Origin: SIG673 sp045658525
Lineage (GTDB): Bacteria; Bacillota; Clostridia; Oscillospirales; CAG-272
NCBI GenBank assembly: GCA_045658525.1
Contig: JAZOVD010000016.1
Coordinates: forward strand, 1-45,180
DNA length: 45,180 bases
Direction of reading: 5' to 3'
A program made the position numbers and the translations under genes. Shown piece after piece: positions 1 through 9,062 of this stretch (its first letter is position 1; every line of letters begins with the position of its first letter). The notes beneath the pieces are model-generated. The model was not told where the DNA came from. It worked only from the letters and a program-made list of their open reading frames with translations, and ran no database searches.

Positions 1-41
1 GATATACTGAGTTTATAATAAGTTATTATATTGGAGCAAAA

Positions 42-1328
42 ATGAAAATAGATAGCAAAAAACTCCCCGGCGGAGTTTCGTTCGGTGTAATAAATACGAA
101 AAAGTTCAAGAATAATTATTTTTCCCTGAACTTTGTTTTACCGTTAACAAAAGAAAACATATCTGTCTGCTCGGTGCTCGCAAGCGTTTTGGAGCGCGGT
201 ACGGTAAAATACCCGACCTCGGCACTTATCAACCGCAGACTTTGTATGCTTTACGATCCTACAATAGACGTTTCGGTAATCAAGCTTCCGAGAGCGCTCG
301 TTTTCAGAACGACCGCGAGCTTTCTTGACAGCAGTTATCTGCCGTCTGACGGAAGCGAGGACGTTCTTTCGGGTCTGACCGAGATGATCAAGGATATACT
401 CACCGATCCCGTAAGGGAAAACGGTGTACTTTCCGCGTCCTATACCGAAAGCGAAAAAAAGCGACAGATAGACCGCATTCGCGCACTCATAAATAACAAG
501 GATTCGTTAGCATACGCAAGATGCGAGGAAATAGCGTACGGCGATATTCCTTTGTCATACTGCTCACGCGGAACGGAGGAGGAGGTTAATAAAATAACTC
601 CCTCTACCCTCTCCGACATGCTTGATAATATACTGAAAAGCTCACCCGTAGAAGCGATATTTGCGGGAAACTACACAGAAAAAGCTGAAAAGGCATTTGA
701 AAGTATGCTCACGCAGCTTTTCGGTAACAGAGACGAAAGCGCGCTTCTCACTCTCCCTGAAATGAAAAAGCCCTTACACGCTGACGGTGTAAGCACCGTT
801 ACCGAAGAGACCGACGCAAAGCAAGGCAGAATGGTGCTTGCATACAAGATGAGGGGGTGTCTTGATAACACCGCTCCTACGGAGGTATTCAGCGAGCTTT
901 TCGGTGCGTCTCCCGTCAGCAGGCTCTTTATGAACGTAAGAGAACGCCTCAGCCTTTGTTATTACTGTATGTCTATCCAGCAGTACAGCGCGGAGATGAT
1001 GTTCATTCGAAGCGGAATAGCCGAGGAAAACAGAGAAAAGGCGATAGCCGAGATAGAACGTCAGTTGAACGCGCTTAAAGACCCGTCGGATATTTCGGAC
1101 GAGGAGCTTGAAACCGCTAAAAAAGGTATTTTAAACGCCTACCGTTCGACAAAGGACGATGCCGCGCATTTCGCGGAATGGTACGTTCTCAGAAAAATAA
1201 ATCTCCGTATGACCGATATTGATGAAAATATGAACGCGATCCTCGCAGTAACCAAGGAGGACGTCGCAAGGGTCGCAAGAGCAGCGGAATTAAAGGTAAG
1301 CTATTTCCTTTGCGGAAAAAACAAATGA
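42..1328 (+). CDS. yfmF: M16-family peptidase-like protein YfmF (inactive partner)
   Basis: This 428-aa protein has the two-lobed M16 (pitrilysin/processing peptidase) layout and pairs with the next gene. Where an active M16 enzyme carries the zinc motif HxxEH, this protein reads LASVLERG (around residues 46-53), so the metal site is missing. That is typical of the YmfF/YfmF half of the Firmicutes YfmF-YfmH pair, a name linked in databases to elongation factor P 5-aminopentanol modification; the biochemical role is not established from sequence. The ATG at 42 follows a GGAG at 33-36. It is the first gene of a forward block running to 8565 with almost no gaps. It is probably a cytosolic, non-catalytic subunit; the family call is firm and the function is inferred. 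Confidence 0.88.
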   Translation: MKIDSKKLPGGVSFGVINTKKFKNNYFSLNFVLPLTKENISVCSVLASVLERGTVKYPTSALINRRLCMLYDPTIDVSVIKLPRALVFRTTASFLDSSYLPSDGSEDVLSGLTEMIKDILTDPVRENGVLSASYTESEKKRQIDRIRALINNKDSLAYARCEEIAYGDIPLSYCSRGTEEEVNKITPSTLSDMLDNILKSSPVEAIFAGNYTEKAEKAFESMLTQLFGNRDESALLTLPEMKKPLHADGVSTVTEETDAKQGRMVLAYKMRGCLDNTAPTEVFSELFGASPVSRLFMNVRERLSLCYYCMSIQQYSAEMMFIRSGIAEENREKAIAEIERQLNALKDPSDISDEELETAKKGILNAYRSTKDDAAHFAEWYVLRKINLRMTDIDENMNAILAVTKEDVARVARAAELKVSYFLCGKNK

Positions 1329-2635
1329 TCCGAAAGGCAAGGTCACGAAATTTGAGATCCAATAAAAGAGAGATAATAGAAAATCCTGCGATAGGCGAGA
1401 CCTGCACGAAAATAACTCATTCAAGCGGTCTGGAAATATACGCGGTAAAAAAGGACTTTTCGAGCTATTACGCCATATTTGGAACACGTTACGGCTCGTT
1501 TGATAACACCCTGATAACGAAAAACGGCGAAAAAACAGAGGTTCCCGAGGGCATCGCTCACTTTCTTGAACACAAGCTTTTTGAAAGCGAGGAGGGAACG
1601 GACGCATTTGAGGATTTTTCAGCCGCAGGCGCGGATGCGAACGCCTTTACCTCGACAGATATGACGGCATATCTCTTTTCCTGCACCGATGAATTTTACA
1701 CCTCGCTCGAAACTCTTATAAGAATGGTGCTGACCCCTCATTTCACGCCTGAAAACGTGGCAAAGGAGCAGGGCATAATCGGTCAGGAGATAAAAATGTG
1801 CGAGGACAGACCGTCAGACGCGCTCCACTACAACTTAATGAAGGCTCTTTACAAAAAGAATCCGATAAGGATACCGATAGCCGGAACGGTCGAGTCGATA
1901 GCTATGATAACGCCTGAGCTTTTATACGATTGCTATGAAAGCTATTACCGTATGTCAAATATGACGCTCTGTCTGTGCGGAAACATAGATATTGACAAAG
2001 TCGAGGAGATAGTAAACTCACTTATCCCCGAGAAAAACGAGGACAAGGTCATCTTTACCGAATGTAAGGAAGATGCTGAATGCAACCAAAAGCTTATAAA
2101 AGCAAATATGGACGTCGCGAAGCCTCTTTTTAAGATAGGTATCAAATTCCCCGAGGGAACGCCCGAGAACGATGCCGCGTGCGCGGTCCTTTCCGAGACT
2201 CTTTTCGGAGAGAGCGAGGATTTTTATTCCTCACTGTACGAGGACGGGCTGATCTCCTCTTATTCAAATTACTACGACTGCTCACGCTCTGCCGCGCACT
2301 TCGTGTTCGGCGGTGACTCGGACGATCCGAGCGAGGTATTCGACAGATTTATCACTTATGCGGAAAAAATAAAGAAAAACGGAGTTTCCGACGAGGCGAT
2401 AGAGCGTTCGAAACGGGTTCTGTACGCTGAGGCGCTCCGCGGTTATGACAGCACGGAAAACGTAGTTATGAACCTTTTCGAGTCGTTTATAACGGGAGTT
2501 GACTGTCTCGGACGCGCTGAAAAATACACAAGCGTCACCTCTGATGAGGTAAACGAGCTTATCCCTCTCGTGCTTGACGAAAAACGGTTCGCGATGAGCG
2601 CCGTATATCCCTTGACCGAAAAGGAGGACTGCTGA
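1325..2635 (+). CDS. yfmH: M16-family zinc peptidase YfmH
   Basis: This is the catalytic partner of the preceding gene. It shows the inverted zinc motif HFLEH (residues 79-83 counted from the ATG at 1325), followed about 75 residues later by the acidic stretch GQEIKMCED that can supply the third zinc ligand. Length, about 436 aa, fits YmfH/YfmH. I chose ATG 1325, which overlaps the upstream stop as ATGA and implies translational coupling; a TTG at 1310 in the same frame would add five residues. M16 enzymes cut peptides within a clam-shell chamber, usually as a pair of active and inactive halves, as here. The downstream lgt starts one base after its stop. Confidence 0.9.
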   Translation: MIRKARSRNLRSNKREIIENPAIGETCTKITHSSGLEIYAVKKDFSSYYAIFGTRYGSFDNTLITKNGEKTEVPEGIAHFLEHKLFESEEGTDAFEDFSAAGADANAFTSTDMTAYLFSCTDEFYTSLETLIRMVLTPHFTPENVAKEQGIIGQEIKMCEDRPSDALHYNLMKALYKKNPIRIPIAGTVESIAMITPELLYDCYESYYRMSNMTLCLCGNIDIDKVEEIVNSLIPEKNEDKVIFTECKEDAECNQKLIKANMDVAKPLFKIGIKFPEGTPENDAACAVLSETLFGESEDFYSSLYEDGLISSYSNYYDCSRSAAHFVFGGDSDDPSEVFDRFITYAEKIKKNGVSDEAIERSKRVLYAEALRGYDSTENVVMNLFESFITGVDCLGRAEKYTSVTSDEVNELIPLVLDEKRFAMSAVYPLTEKEDC

Positions 2636-2636
2636 T

Positions 2637-3503
2637 ATGTACGATTCTTCCGGCATAGCCTTTCCGGGACTTGGTATAGGTGAGTTTACGGTAAACCGTA
2701 CCGCCTTTACTATATTCGGCAGAGAGGTAGCCTGGTACGGTATAATCATAGCGCTCGGAATGATAGCGGCAGTCGCTTACGTTATCTACCGAACCAAAGA
2801 ATACGTCGGCATCAACACCGACGACGTAATAGATTTCACATTATTTATAATAATATTCGGCGTCATAGGAGCAAGACTCTACTACGTTCTCACCTCTGAC
2901 TACGACTATACGTTTCTTGAAGCCTTTGAGATATGGAACGGCGGTCTTGCCATTTACGGCGGTATAATCGGCGGAGGACTTGCGGCTCTCGCGGTATGTT
3001 ACGTTAAAAAGATACGTCCGCAATGCTTCCTCGATATGCTCGCCCCCGGTGTAATGATCGCTCAGGCGATAGGAAGATGGGGTAATTTCTGCAATGGAGA
3101 GGCATTCGGAAGCGAAACGACGCTTCCATGGGGAATGAAGCTGACACATATCTACTCGGAAAGCTATCGAGTAGAGGTAGGAACAGTTCACCCGACATTT
3201 CTTTACGAATCTCTCTGGAACGTGCTTGGCTTTATACTGTTGAACGTATTTTACAGAAAAAGAAGGTTTGACGGTCAGATAATTCTTATGTATTTTGCGT
3301 GGTACGGATTCGGAAGAATGTTTATCGAGGGGCTTCGCACAGACAGCCTTTACGTTGGACCCTTCCGAATATCGCAAGTCGTCGGACTGCTCTCATTCTT
3401 AGCTGCGGCTGTATGTATAGTGATCTTTTGGAAAAAGGGAAAGATATACGACAGCGTATCGTTAAAAACCGAAAATAAAAATAATGATGAAAAAGAGGAC
3501 TGA
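2637..3503 (+). CDS. lgt: Prolipoprotein diacylglyceryl transferase Lgt
   Basis: Lgt transfers diacylglycerol from phosphatidylglycerol to the lipobox cysteine of prolipoproteins at the membrane. The 288-aa product has about seven hydrophobic segments and the Lgt signature GRWGNFCNGEAFG at residues 146-158, plus the conserved NGGLAIYGG loop (101-109) and the late FGRMFIEGLR motif. AAGGAGG lies about 9 bases before the ATG at 2637, which directly follows the yfmH stop. Its last codons overlap the alternative start region of folD. A substrate is encoded in this window: the DUF4097 lipoprotein at 9721-10593. Identification is secure. Confidence 0.97.
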   Translation: MYDSSGIAFPGLGIGEFTVNRTAFTIFGREVAWYGIIIALGMIAAVAYVIYRTKEYVGINTDDVIDFTLFIIIFGVIGARLYYVLTSDYDYTFLEAFEIWNGGLAIYGGIIGGGLAALAVCYVKKIRPQCFLDMLAPGVMIAQAIGRWGNFCNGEAFGSETTLPWGMKLTHIYSESYRVEVGTVHPTFLYESLWNVLGFILLNVFYRKRRFDGQIILMYFAWYGFGRMFIEGLRTDSLYVGPFRISQVVGLLSFLAAAVCIVIFWKKGKIYDSVSLKTENKNNDEKED

Positions 3504-3507
3504 AAAA

Positions 3508-4350
3508 ATGGCAATGATAATTGACGGAAAAGCAATATCCGCGAAGGTACGCGAAGAGATACGACTTGAAGTCGAAAATATGGAAAAGAAGCCCGGACTC
3601 GCAGTAATAATCGTAGGAGAAGATCCCGCATCAAAGGTTTACGTAAGAAACAAGGCTAAGGGCTGCGAGGAGGTCGGCTTCTATTCGGAGGTACACGCGC
3701 TTCCCGAAAGCACGACAGAGGAAGAGCTTCTTTCACTTATAAGCAAGTTGAACGAAAGCGACAAGATAAACGGCATACTCGTTCAGCTTCCGCTTCCGAA
3801 GCATCTCGACGAAAAGGCGGTAATAAACGCCATTCGCCCCGACAAGGACGTTGACGCGTTCCACCCTGTAAACACAGGAAAGATAATGATCGGTGATTAC
3901 GATTTTCTTCCCTGCACGCCTGCGGGAGTTATGAGACTTCTCAAAGAGAGCGGTATCGAGGTAAGCGGAAAGAAATGTGTCGTTATCGGAAGAAGTAACA
4001 TAGTAGGTAAGCCTCAGGCAATGCTTCTTCTCCAACAGAACGGCACGGTAACTATCTGCCATTCCAGAACAAAAGACCTTAAAGCCGAATGTCTTAACGC
4101 CGACATTCTCGTCGTCGCGATAGGAAAGGCTAAGTTCATAACGGGCGATTACATAAAGCCCGGAGCTACCGTTATAGACGTCGGAATGGACAGAGATGAG
4201 AACGGAAAGCTCTGCGGAGACGTTGATTTCGAGAGCGCAAAGGAAGTCGCGGGCGCGATAACCCCCGTGCCGGGCGGAGTCGGACCTATGACGATAGCTA
4301 TGCTTCTTACCAATACTCTTAAATCAGCAAAGCTCGCTCAGAGCAAATAA
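3508..4350 (+). CDS. folD: Bifunctional methylenetetrahydrofolate dehydrogenase/cyclohydrolase FolD
   Basis: FolD oxidises 5,10-methylene-THF to methenyl-THF and hydrolyses it to 10-formyl-THF, the one-carbon donor for purine synthesis and for initiator tRNA formylation. The product is 280 aa from ATG 3508. Visible family marks are VGEDPAS then Y45 and K49 in YVRNK (the cyclohydrolase Tyr/Lys pair), GILVQLPLPKH, the Rossmann segment VVIGRSNIVGKP and the terminal PVPGGVGPMT. An in-frame ATG at 3484 lies inside lgt; ATG 3508 has GAGG at 3495-3498 and starts five bases after the lgt stop, so it is preferred. Purine genes purL and purD, which depend on its product pool, lie at the far end of the window. 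Confidence 0.97.
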   Translation: MAMIIDGKAISAKVREEIRLEVENMEKKPGLAVIIVGEDPASKVYVRNKAKGCEEVGFYSEVHALPESTTEEELLSLISKLNESDKINGILVQLPLPKHLDEKAVINAIRPDKDVDAFHPVNTGKIMIGDYDFLPCTPAGVMRLLKESGIEVSGKKCVVIGRSNIVGKPQAMLLLQQNGTVTICHSRTKDLKAECLNADILVVAIGKAKFITGDYIKPGATVIDVGMDRDENGKLCGDVDFESAKEVAGAITPVPGGVGPMTIAMLLTNTLKSAKLAQSK

Positions 4351-4376
4351 TATTTTCAGTAAGGGAGGCGTGATCA

Positions 4377-5231
4377 ATGGAAAACGAAATAACGAAAAAG
4401 GGATCGTTTTCAAACGAGATAAAGGATCAGCTCCTTTCCTGCGACATCAAGTCCGAATGCTGTAAGAACTCGTTTATATGCGGTAGCACAGTATTTGTGG
4501 GACACAGAAAAAACAGATACACTGAAACGGTACAACGATACTGCGAGGAGCTTCGTTCCAAAAAACGAAGAAAGCGTTTCTTTGACGATCAATCGGAGTC
4601 AGGATACGTTTCAGTAACCGAAAACGGTGTAACGTATCCCGTTCCTTCTAAAAGAGTCTGTCAGTCGTGCGCGCAGCATCTTATGAGAGGCGCGTTCATA
4701 GTCTGCGGACGGGCAAGTAAGGGTAACAGCGGACTTCACCTTGAAGCGGTCATGCCAAACGAAAAATGCGCCGAGTTAATAGTAAAGCTTCTTTCGGACG
4801 CGTCAATTTCACCAAAGCAGACGGTTCGGCGCGGAGAACACCTTATCTACTACAAAAGATCCGAGTCGATACAGGATTTTCTTGCGTACATAGGGGCCGT
4901 TACCGCATCCTTTGAGCTTATGAACGACACGATCTTCAAGGAGATACGTCTTTCCGCAAACAGACAAAAAAACTGCGATACCACCAATATTATACGAGCG
5001 GTAGATGCGGCTAACCGACAGACCGAGGCCATACGCGCCATAATAGCTCACGGAGATCTTGAAAAGCTTTCTCCTCAGCTACGTGAAACCGCGCAGATAC
5101 GCCTCGACAATCCAATAGAGCCGCTTGAAGTAATAACGGAGCTTCACGAAAGCGGTATCTCCCGTTCGGGGGTAAATCACAGACTTAACAAGATAGTCGA
5201 GATAGCGATAAAGAAAGGCTATCTCACGTAA
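4377..5231 (+). CDS. whiA: DNA-binding protein WhiA
   Basis: WhiA is a conserved Gram-positive DNA-binding protein with a LAGLIDADG-endonuclease-like N-terminal fold lacking nuclease activity and a C-terminal helix-turn-helix. It controls sporulation septation in Streptomyces and affects cell division in Bacillus. The 284-aa product begins with the typical SFSNEIKDQLL segment followed by a Cys-containing stretch, and ends with an HTH of the form LHESGISRSGVNHRLNKI (about residues 255-272). AAGGGAGG at 4361-4368 sits ahead of ATG 4377. In many Firmicutes whiA lies with rapZ and yvcK; here it follows folD and precedes clpE, which is a less usual context. Confidence 0.95.
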   Translation: MENEITKKGSFSNEIKDQLLSCDIKSECCKNSFICGSTVFVGHRKNRYTETVQRYCEELRSKKRRKRFFDDQSESGYVSVTENGVTYPVPSKRVCQSCAQHLMRGAFIVCGRASKGNSGLHLEAVMPNEKCAELIVKLLSDASISPKQTVRRGEHLIYYKRSESIQDFLAYIGAVTASFELMNDTIFKEIRLSANRQKNCDTTNIIRAVDAANRQTEAIRAIIAHGDLEKLSPQLRETAQIRLDNPIEPLEVITELHESGISRSGVNHRLNKIVEIAIKKGYLT

Positions 5232-5250
5232 CGAAAGGCATTCATTACAA

Positions 5251-7530
5251 ATGATGGAATTATGTTCAAGATGTCATAGCAATCCGGCTATGGTGTATAT
5301 AATGAGACAGGACGCGCAGGGCAAAAAGTCAGAGGGACTTTGTCTGCCGTGTGCAAAGGAGCTTGGATTAAAGCTTCCGCCGCACCTTGAAGGAATGGGC
5401 GATATGCTGCAAAACTTCAACGAAACTATGCAGAATCTCATTCCGCAGGACGGAGACGAGGACGGCGAGCAGGGCAAGGCTCCTATGATAAATTTCGAGG
5501 AGATAAGCGCGGCTCTGTTCGGCGGCGGAAAGCAGAACGGAGAGGGCAAAAAAGCTGACGACAAAAAGCAGCCCAAGGGTGACCCGAAGCAAAACGCCAG
5601 ACGCTCAATAAACCAGTTCTGCATAAACCTCACCGATAAAGCGAAAGCAGGCAAGCTCGATAAGGTCATCGGCAGAGAGCGTGAGCTTGACAGACTTATC
5701 CAGATACTCTGCCGCCGTCAGAAAAACAATCCCTGCCTTATAGGTGAGCCGGGCGTTGGTAAGACCGCTATTGCGGAAGCTCTTGCGCAAAAAATAGTCG
5801 CGGGAAGCGTTCCGTACCGTTTGAAAAACAAAGAGGTCCTTTTGGTAGATATGACCGCATTGGTAGCGGGAACTCAGTTTCGGGGTCAGTTTGAAGCCAG
5901 AATGAAGGCTCTTATAGGCGAGGTAAGGGAGCTGGGTAACATTATTCTCGTTATAGACGAGGTACACAGTATCGTCGGTGCGGGAGATGCGGAAGGCTCT
6001 ATGAACGCGGCTAACATCTTAAAGCCCGCGCTTTCAAGAGGCGAGATACAGCTTATCGGCGCGACGACCTTGACGGAATACAGAAAATATATTGAAAAGG
6101 ATTCCGCGCTCGAACGCCGTTTCCAGCCGATAACCGTAGAAGAACCTTCTATTGAGGATACGATAGACATTCTCCGCGGAATAAAGAAATATTACGAGGA
6201 TTTCCACCGCATAACCGTTCCCGATGCAATACTTGAAAGAACGGTAATGCTTGCGGAAAGATATATAACCGACCGTTTTCTGCCCGACAAGGCGATAGAC
6301 CTGCTTGACGAGGCTTGCTCATACCTTTCGCTCCGTTCTCCCGATACGGATAAGCTCCCCGAGCTTGAAAATAAGCTCTCCGAGCTTGAAAAAGAGGAAA
6401 AAGAGCTTTCGGATAAGGTCAGCGAGGAAGAAGCCGAAAAGGCAAACGAGATATATAAGCGTCTTGCGGATATAAAAACGGAAACAATATCCATTACGGA
6501 ACAGATAACCAAGCTTAAAGAAATACTCGCAACACTCATACTGAGCGATAGCGAGCTTGCCAAGGTCATAGAGATATGGACGGGAATACCCGCAAGCTCT
6601 ATAACCGAAAAGGAATTTGAGAAGCTCTCAAAGCTCGAAGAAACGCTTAAAGGACACGTTGTGGGACAAGACAAAGCAGTAAACGCTGTCGTAAGAGCGA
6701 TCAAACGCGGCAGAGTCGGAGTCAGTTCAAAAAGAAAGCCGGTTTCTTTCATCTTTGCGGGACCCACGGGAGTCGGAAAGACCGAGCTTGTAAAACGCCT
6801 TGCGTCCGAGCTGTTCAACTCTCCCGAAACGCTTATACGTCTTGATATGTCGGAGTTTATGGAAAAGCACGCGGTTTCGAGAATAATCGGCGCGCCTCCC
6901 GGGTACGTCGGTTACGACGACGCTGGTCAGCACACGGAAAAGATACGCCGCAAGCCTTATTCGGTAGTCCTTTTCGACGAGATAGAAAAGGCGCACCCCG
7001 ACGTTATGAATATACTTCTGCAAATACTCGACGACGGAAGAATAACCGACGCGCAGGGCAAAACGGTCGATTTTTCAAGCACAGTAATAATAATGACCAC
7101 CAACGCAGGCTCACGCACGGAGAACGGCATAGGCTTCGGTGAAAGCATTGATACGCAGAATGAAAGCAAGACTATGAAGGCTCTTTCCGATTTTTTGCGT
7201 CCTGAGTTCATCAACCGCGTAGATGAGATAATAACCTTCCGCTCTCTTGACCGTAACGACTTTGAGAAAATAGCCGTAATTATGCTCAACGAGCTTTGCT
7301 CGGCACTCAGAAGCAAGGGATATACGGTAGGATACGACGAAAAAGCGGTAAAAGCCATCGCAAGGAACTCATATTCCGAGCGTTTCGGCGCACGCAATAT
7401 GAGAAGATATATTCAGACTGCGCTCGAAGACGTTATAGCGGAGAAAATAATCTCATCATTGAACGCGATAGCTATCATTTCGGTAAGCGCAACCGAGGAT
7501 CTGACGGAAATTACAGTAAATTGTGTATAA
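5251..7530 (+). CDS. clpE: ClpE-type AAA+ unfoldase (Clp ATPase, HSP100)
   Basis: This is a 759-aa two-ring Clp ATPase that would unfold proteins for ClpP. Domains in order: a four-cysteine zinc finger (C5, C8, C31, C34) in place of the Clp_N repeats; a charged low-complexity linker to about residue 115; AAA domain D1 with Walker A GEPGVGKT (165-172) and Walker B LVIDE (near 235); a Glu/Lys-rich coiled-coil middle domain (about 370-430); and D2 with GPTGVGKT (near 505) and LFDEIEKAHPD (near 575). An IGF tripeptide just after TTNAGSRTENG is the likely ClpP-binding loop. The N-terminal zinc finger and absent Clp_N point to ClpE rather than ClpC. No CtsR-type heptad repeat was seen upstream, and it is preceded by whiA at only 19 bases. 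Confidence 0.93.
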   Translation: MMELCSRCHSNPAMVYIMRQDAQGKKSEGLCLPCAKELGLKLPPHLEGMGDMLQNFNETMQNLIPQDGDEDGEQGKAPMINFEEISAALFGGGKQNGEGKKADDKKQPKGDPKQNARRSINQFCINLTDKAKAGKLDKVIGRERELDRLIQILCRRQKNNPCLIGEPGVGKTAIAEALAQKIVAGSVPYRLKNKEVLLVDMTALVAGTQFRGQFEARMKALIGEVRELGNIILVIDEVHSIVGAGDAEGSMNAANILKPALSRGEIQLIGATTLTEYRKYIEKDSALERRFQPITVEEPSIEDTIDILRGIKKYYEDFHRITVPDAILERTVMLAERYITDRFLPDKAIDLLDEACSYLSLRSPDTDKLPELENKLSELEKEEKELSDKVSEEEAEKANEIYKRLADIKTETISITEQITKLKEILATLILSDSELAKVIEIWTGIPASSITEKEFEKLSKLEETLKGHVVGQDKAVNAVVRAIKRGRVGVSSKRKPVSFIFAGPTGVGKTELVKRLASELFNSPETLIRLDMSEFMEKHAVSRIIGAPPGYVGYDDAGQHTEKIRRKPYSVVLFDEIEKAHPDVMNILLQILDDGRITDAQGKTVDFSSTVIIMTTNAGSRTENGIGFGESIDTQNESKTMKALSDFLRPEFINRVDEIITFRSLDRNDFEKIAVIMLNELCSALRSKGYTVGYDEKAVKAIARNSYSERFGARNMRRYIQTALEDVIAEKIISSLNAIAIISVSATEDLTEITVNCV

Positions 7531-7541
7531 AAGGAGTATTT

Positions 7542-7778
7542 ATGTCAGAAACGGTGATAAAAATGCCGTCCCAATTTCCGGGACTGCCTGATCCGGTAAT
7601 AACCGCTATCTACAAAAAAGCGGGCGACACAGTACGCATAGGGGAACGTCTTTTCTCCTATGCGTCCGACGGCGCCGTTCTTGACGAATCCTCCGACCGT
7701 GACGGAAAGGTCCTCGAATGCTTTGTTTCCGAGGGAGTAACCGCTCACGAGGGCGAGGTAGTATTTCTTATTTCGTAA
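7542..7778 (+). CDS. Small lipoyl/biotinyl-like domain protein lacking the acceptor lysine
   Basis: This 78-aa protein is a stand-alone beta-barrel of the biotinyl/lipoyl type: the opening IKMPSQFPGLPDPVI resembles the first strands, AGDTVRIGERLFSY the approach to the modification hairpin, and DRDGKVLECFVSEGVTAHEGEVVFLI the second half. At the hairpin tip, where lipoyl domains have TDKA, this reads S42-D43-G44-A45, so there is no lysine to lipoylate or biotinylate. The start at ATG 7542 follows AAGGAG at 7531-7536; a longer frame extending upstream overlaps clpE and is not used. No 2-oxo-acid dehydrogenase, glycine cleavage or biotin carboxylase gene is nearby. Its role is unknown. Confidence 0.8.
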   Translation: MSETVIKMPSQFPGLPDPVITAIYKKAGDTVRIGERLFSYASDGAVLDESSDRDGKVLECFVSEGVTAHEGEVVFLIS

Positions 7779-7794
7779 AAACAAGGTAAATGTT

Positions 7795-8565
7795 ATGAGT
7801 AAGTTTAAAAACACGCAGTTCACCGTGCTTTCGGAGTATTACGACCGCCTTAACGGTGCAGACCACAAAAGGTACGCGGAATTTGTAAAAAACATATTTG
7901 AAAAACACGGAAGCGGAAAGGAAGAGTTTGTTCTCGACCTCGCCTGCGGTACGGGCGCGCTTACGCAGGAGCTTTCTGCGCTCGGTTACGATATGATAGG
8001 CGCGGACATCTCCCCAGATATGCTTATGATAGCCTCGGGTAAGGCTATCGAAAGCGGAAATAACATACTTTATATCTGTCAGGATATGCGTAATTTTGAG
8101 CTTTACGGTACGGTAAGCGCCGTCGTATCCGCGCTTGACGGTATAAACTACCTCACCGAGAAAGAGGACGTTATAAGGTGCTTTAAAAACGTCCGCAACT
8201 ATCTCGATCCGGGCGGACTTTTCATATTTGACATAAACTCACCCTACCGCTTTAAAGAAGTACTCGCCAAGCGCGATTACTTTCTTGAAGGCGACGGTGT
8301 TTATCTCGGCTGGAAGACCGCTTATCACCCGATAAAGGGTATATGCGAGTTCTATCTCACGCTCTTTATCGAGGACGAGAACGGAGCGTATATCAAGCGC
8401 GAGGAAGTACAGACGGAAAAGATATGGAAACGCGCCGAAATAACCGAAATGCTTTCGGAAGCGGGCTTGGAGCTTATCGACGTCTATTCCGATTATGAGA
8501 TGACCCCTGCTACGGAAAACGACGAGAAATGGTATTTTGTTTGCAAATGTCCGTTCGATAAATAG
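7795..8565 (+). CDS. Class I SAM-dependent methyltransferase
   Basis: The 256-aa product has the Rossmann-type methyltransferase fold: motif I LDLACGTGALTQEL (about residues 44-57), an acidic residue after the next strand in GADISPDML, motif II CQDMRNFEL and a post-motif GGLFIFDINSPYRF. It is of the Methyltransf_25 kind found widely in Clostridia with a small-molecule or unknown substrate. AAGGT precedes ATG 7795. It is the last gene of the forward block and its stop is followed within 20 bases by a strong hairpin terminator (8585-8624). Substrate cannot be told from sequence. Confidence 0.9.
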   Translation: MSKFKNTQFTVLSEYYDRLNGADHKRYAEFVKNIFEKHGSGKEEFVLDLACGTGALTQELSALGYDMIGADISPDMLMIASGKAIESGNNILYICQDMRNFELYGTVSAVVSALDGINYLTEKEDVIRCFKNVRNYLDPGGLFIFDINSPYRFKEVLAKRDYFLEGDGVYLGWKTAYHPIKGICEFYLTLFIEDENGAYIKREEVQTEKIWKRAEITEMLSEAGLELIDVYSDYEMTPATENDEKWYFVCKCPFDK

Positions 8566-8584
8566 CCATTAAATTCATAAAACA

Positions 8585-8624
8585 AAACCAGCCGATATGG
8601 AAATTCCATATCGGCTGGTTTTAT
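8585..8624. terminator. Bidirectional terminator hairpin, copy 1 (40-bp repeat)
   Basis: A near-perfect palindrome (left arm AAACCAGCCGATATGGAA, one central A, mirrored right arm) is followed by T-rich sequence on both strands. It would end the forward block at the methyltransferase gene and, on the other strand, the 132-aa gene. The same 40 bases recur exactly at 9674-9713. Confidence 0.9.
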
Positions 8625-8631
8625 CTTTTAC

Positions 8632-9030
8632 TTATTTGCAAACAAACTTGATTTTCATTAAAGTCTGTGTTCCACCCCAACTACATTTTACTTTTATATT
8701 TTTTGATTTTAAGATTTCTTCTGATACTTTCTTGATAAACAATTTTCCAGTTGCTGTTTTCCAAAATACATCTTTATAAAACCTAAATGTAGTAAAGTTT
8801 TCTCCATAGTTAAATAAATAATATTTATTTACTTTTTTGAACGGAGATACCTTATAGCAATTACTGCCATAAACCTCGCGCCTATCAAGATGAAAGTCTG
8901 TTATTTCTTCGAAATCAGTATCATATGTTCCAACAGTAACAGTACCTCTTTTTCTCGCTAATGAAAGTATTTTAATCAATTCAACTGTGTATCCAACACA
9001 ATCTTCAAATTTTTCATCTAAGTAATTCAT
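8632..9030 (-). CDS. Hypothetical protein, 132 aa, second gene of the XRE module
   Basis: I do not recognise a family. The product is soluble-looking, rich in aromatic, Lys and Thr residues, with no signal peptide or membrane segment. An acidic N-terminal helix region (residues 1-28) is followed by what reads as mostly beta structure (TVTVGTYDTDFEEITDFHL, FTTFRFYKDVFWKT) and a basic C-terminus. AAAGGAG at 9039-9045 is 8 bases from the ATG at 9030. It lies 32 bases after the 70-aa repeat-protein gene on the same strand, so both are probably driven by the promoter at 9348-9376. The gene is visibly richer in A+T than the chromosomal genes on either side, suggesting acquisition. Confidence 0.75.
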   Translation of the reverse strand: MNYLDEKFEDCVGYTVELIKILSLARKRGTVTVGTYDTDFEEITDFHLDRREVYGSNCYKVSPFKKVNKYYLFNYGENFTTFRFYKDVFWKTATGKLFIKKVSEEILKSKNIKVKCSWGGTQTLMKIKFVCK

Positions 9031-9062
9031 TTCGTAGTCTCCTTTTTGGTGTTATCAGCAAT

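Noticed and set aside
8597..8779. A 60-codon forward frame just after the methyltransferase gene
   Set aside because: It starts inside the terminator hairpin and overlaps the better-supported reverse-strand 132-aa gene.
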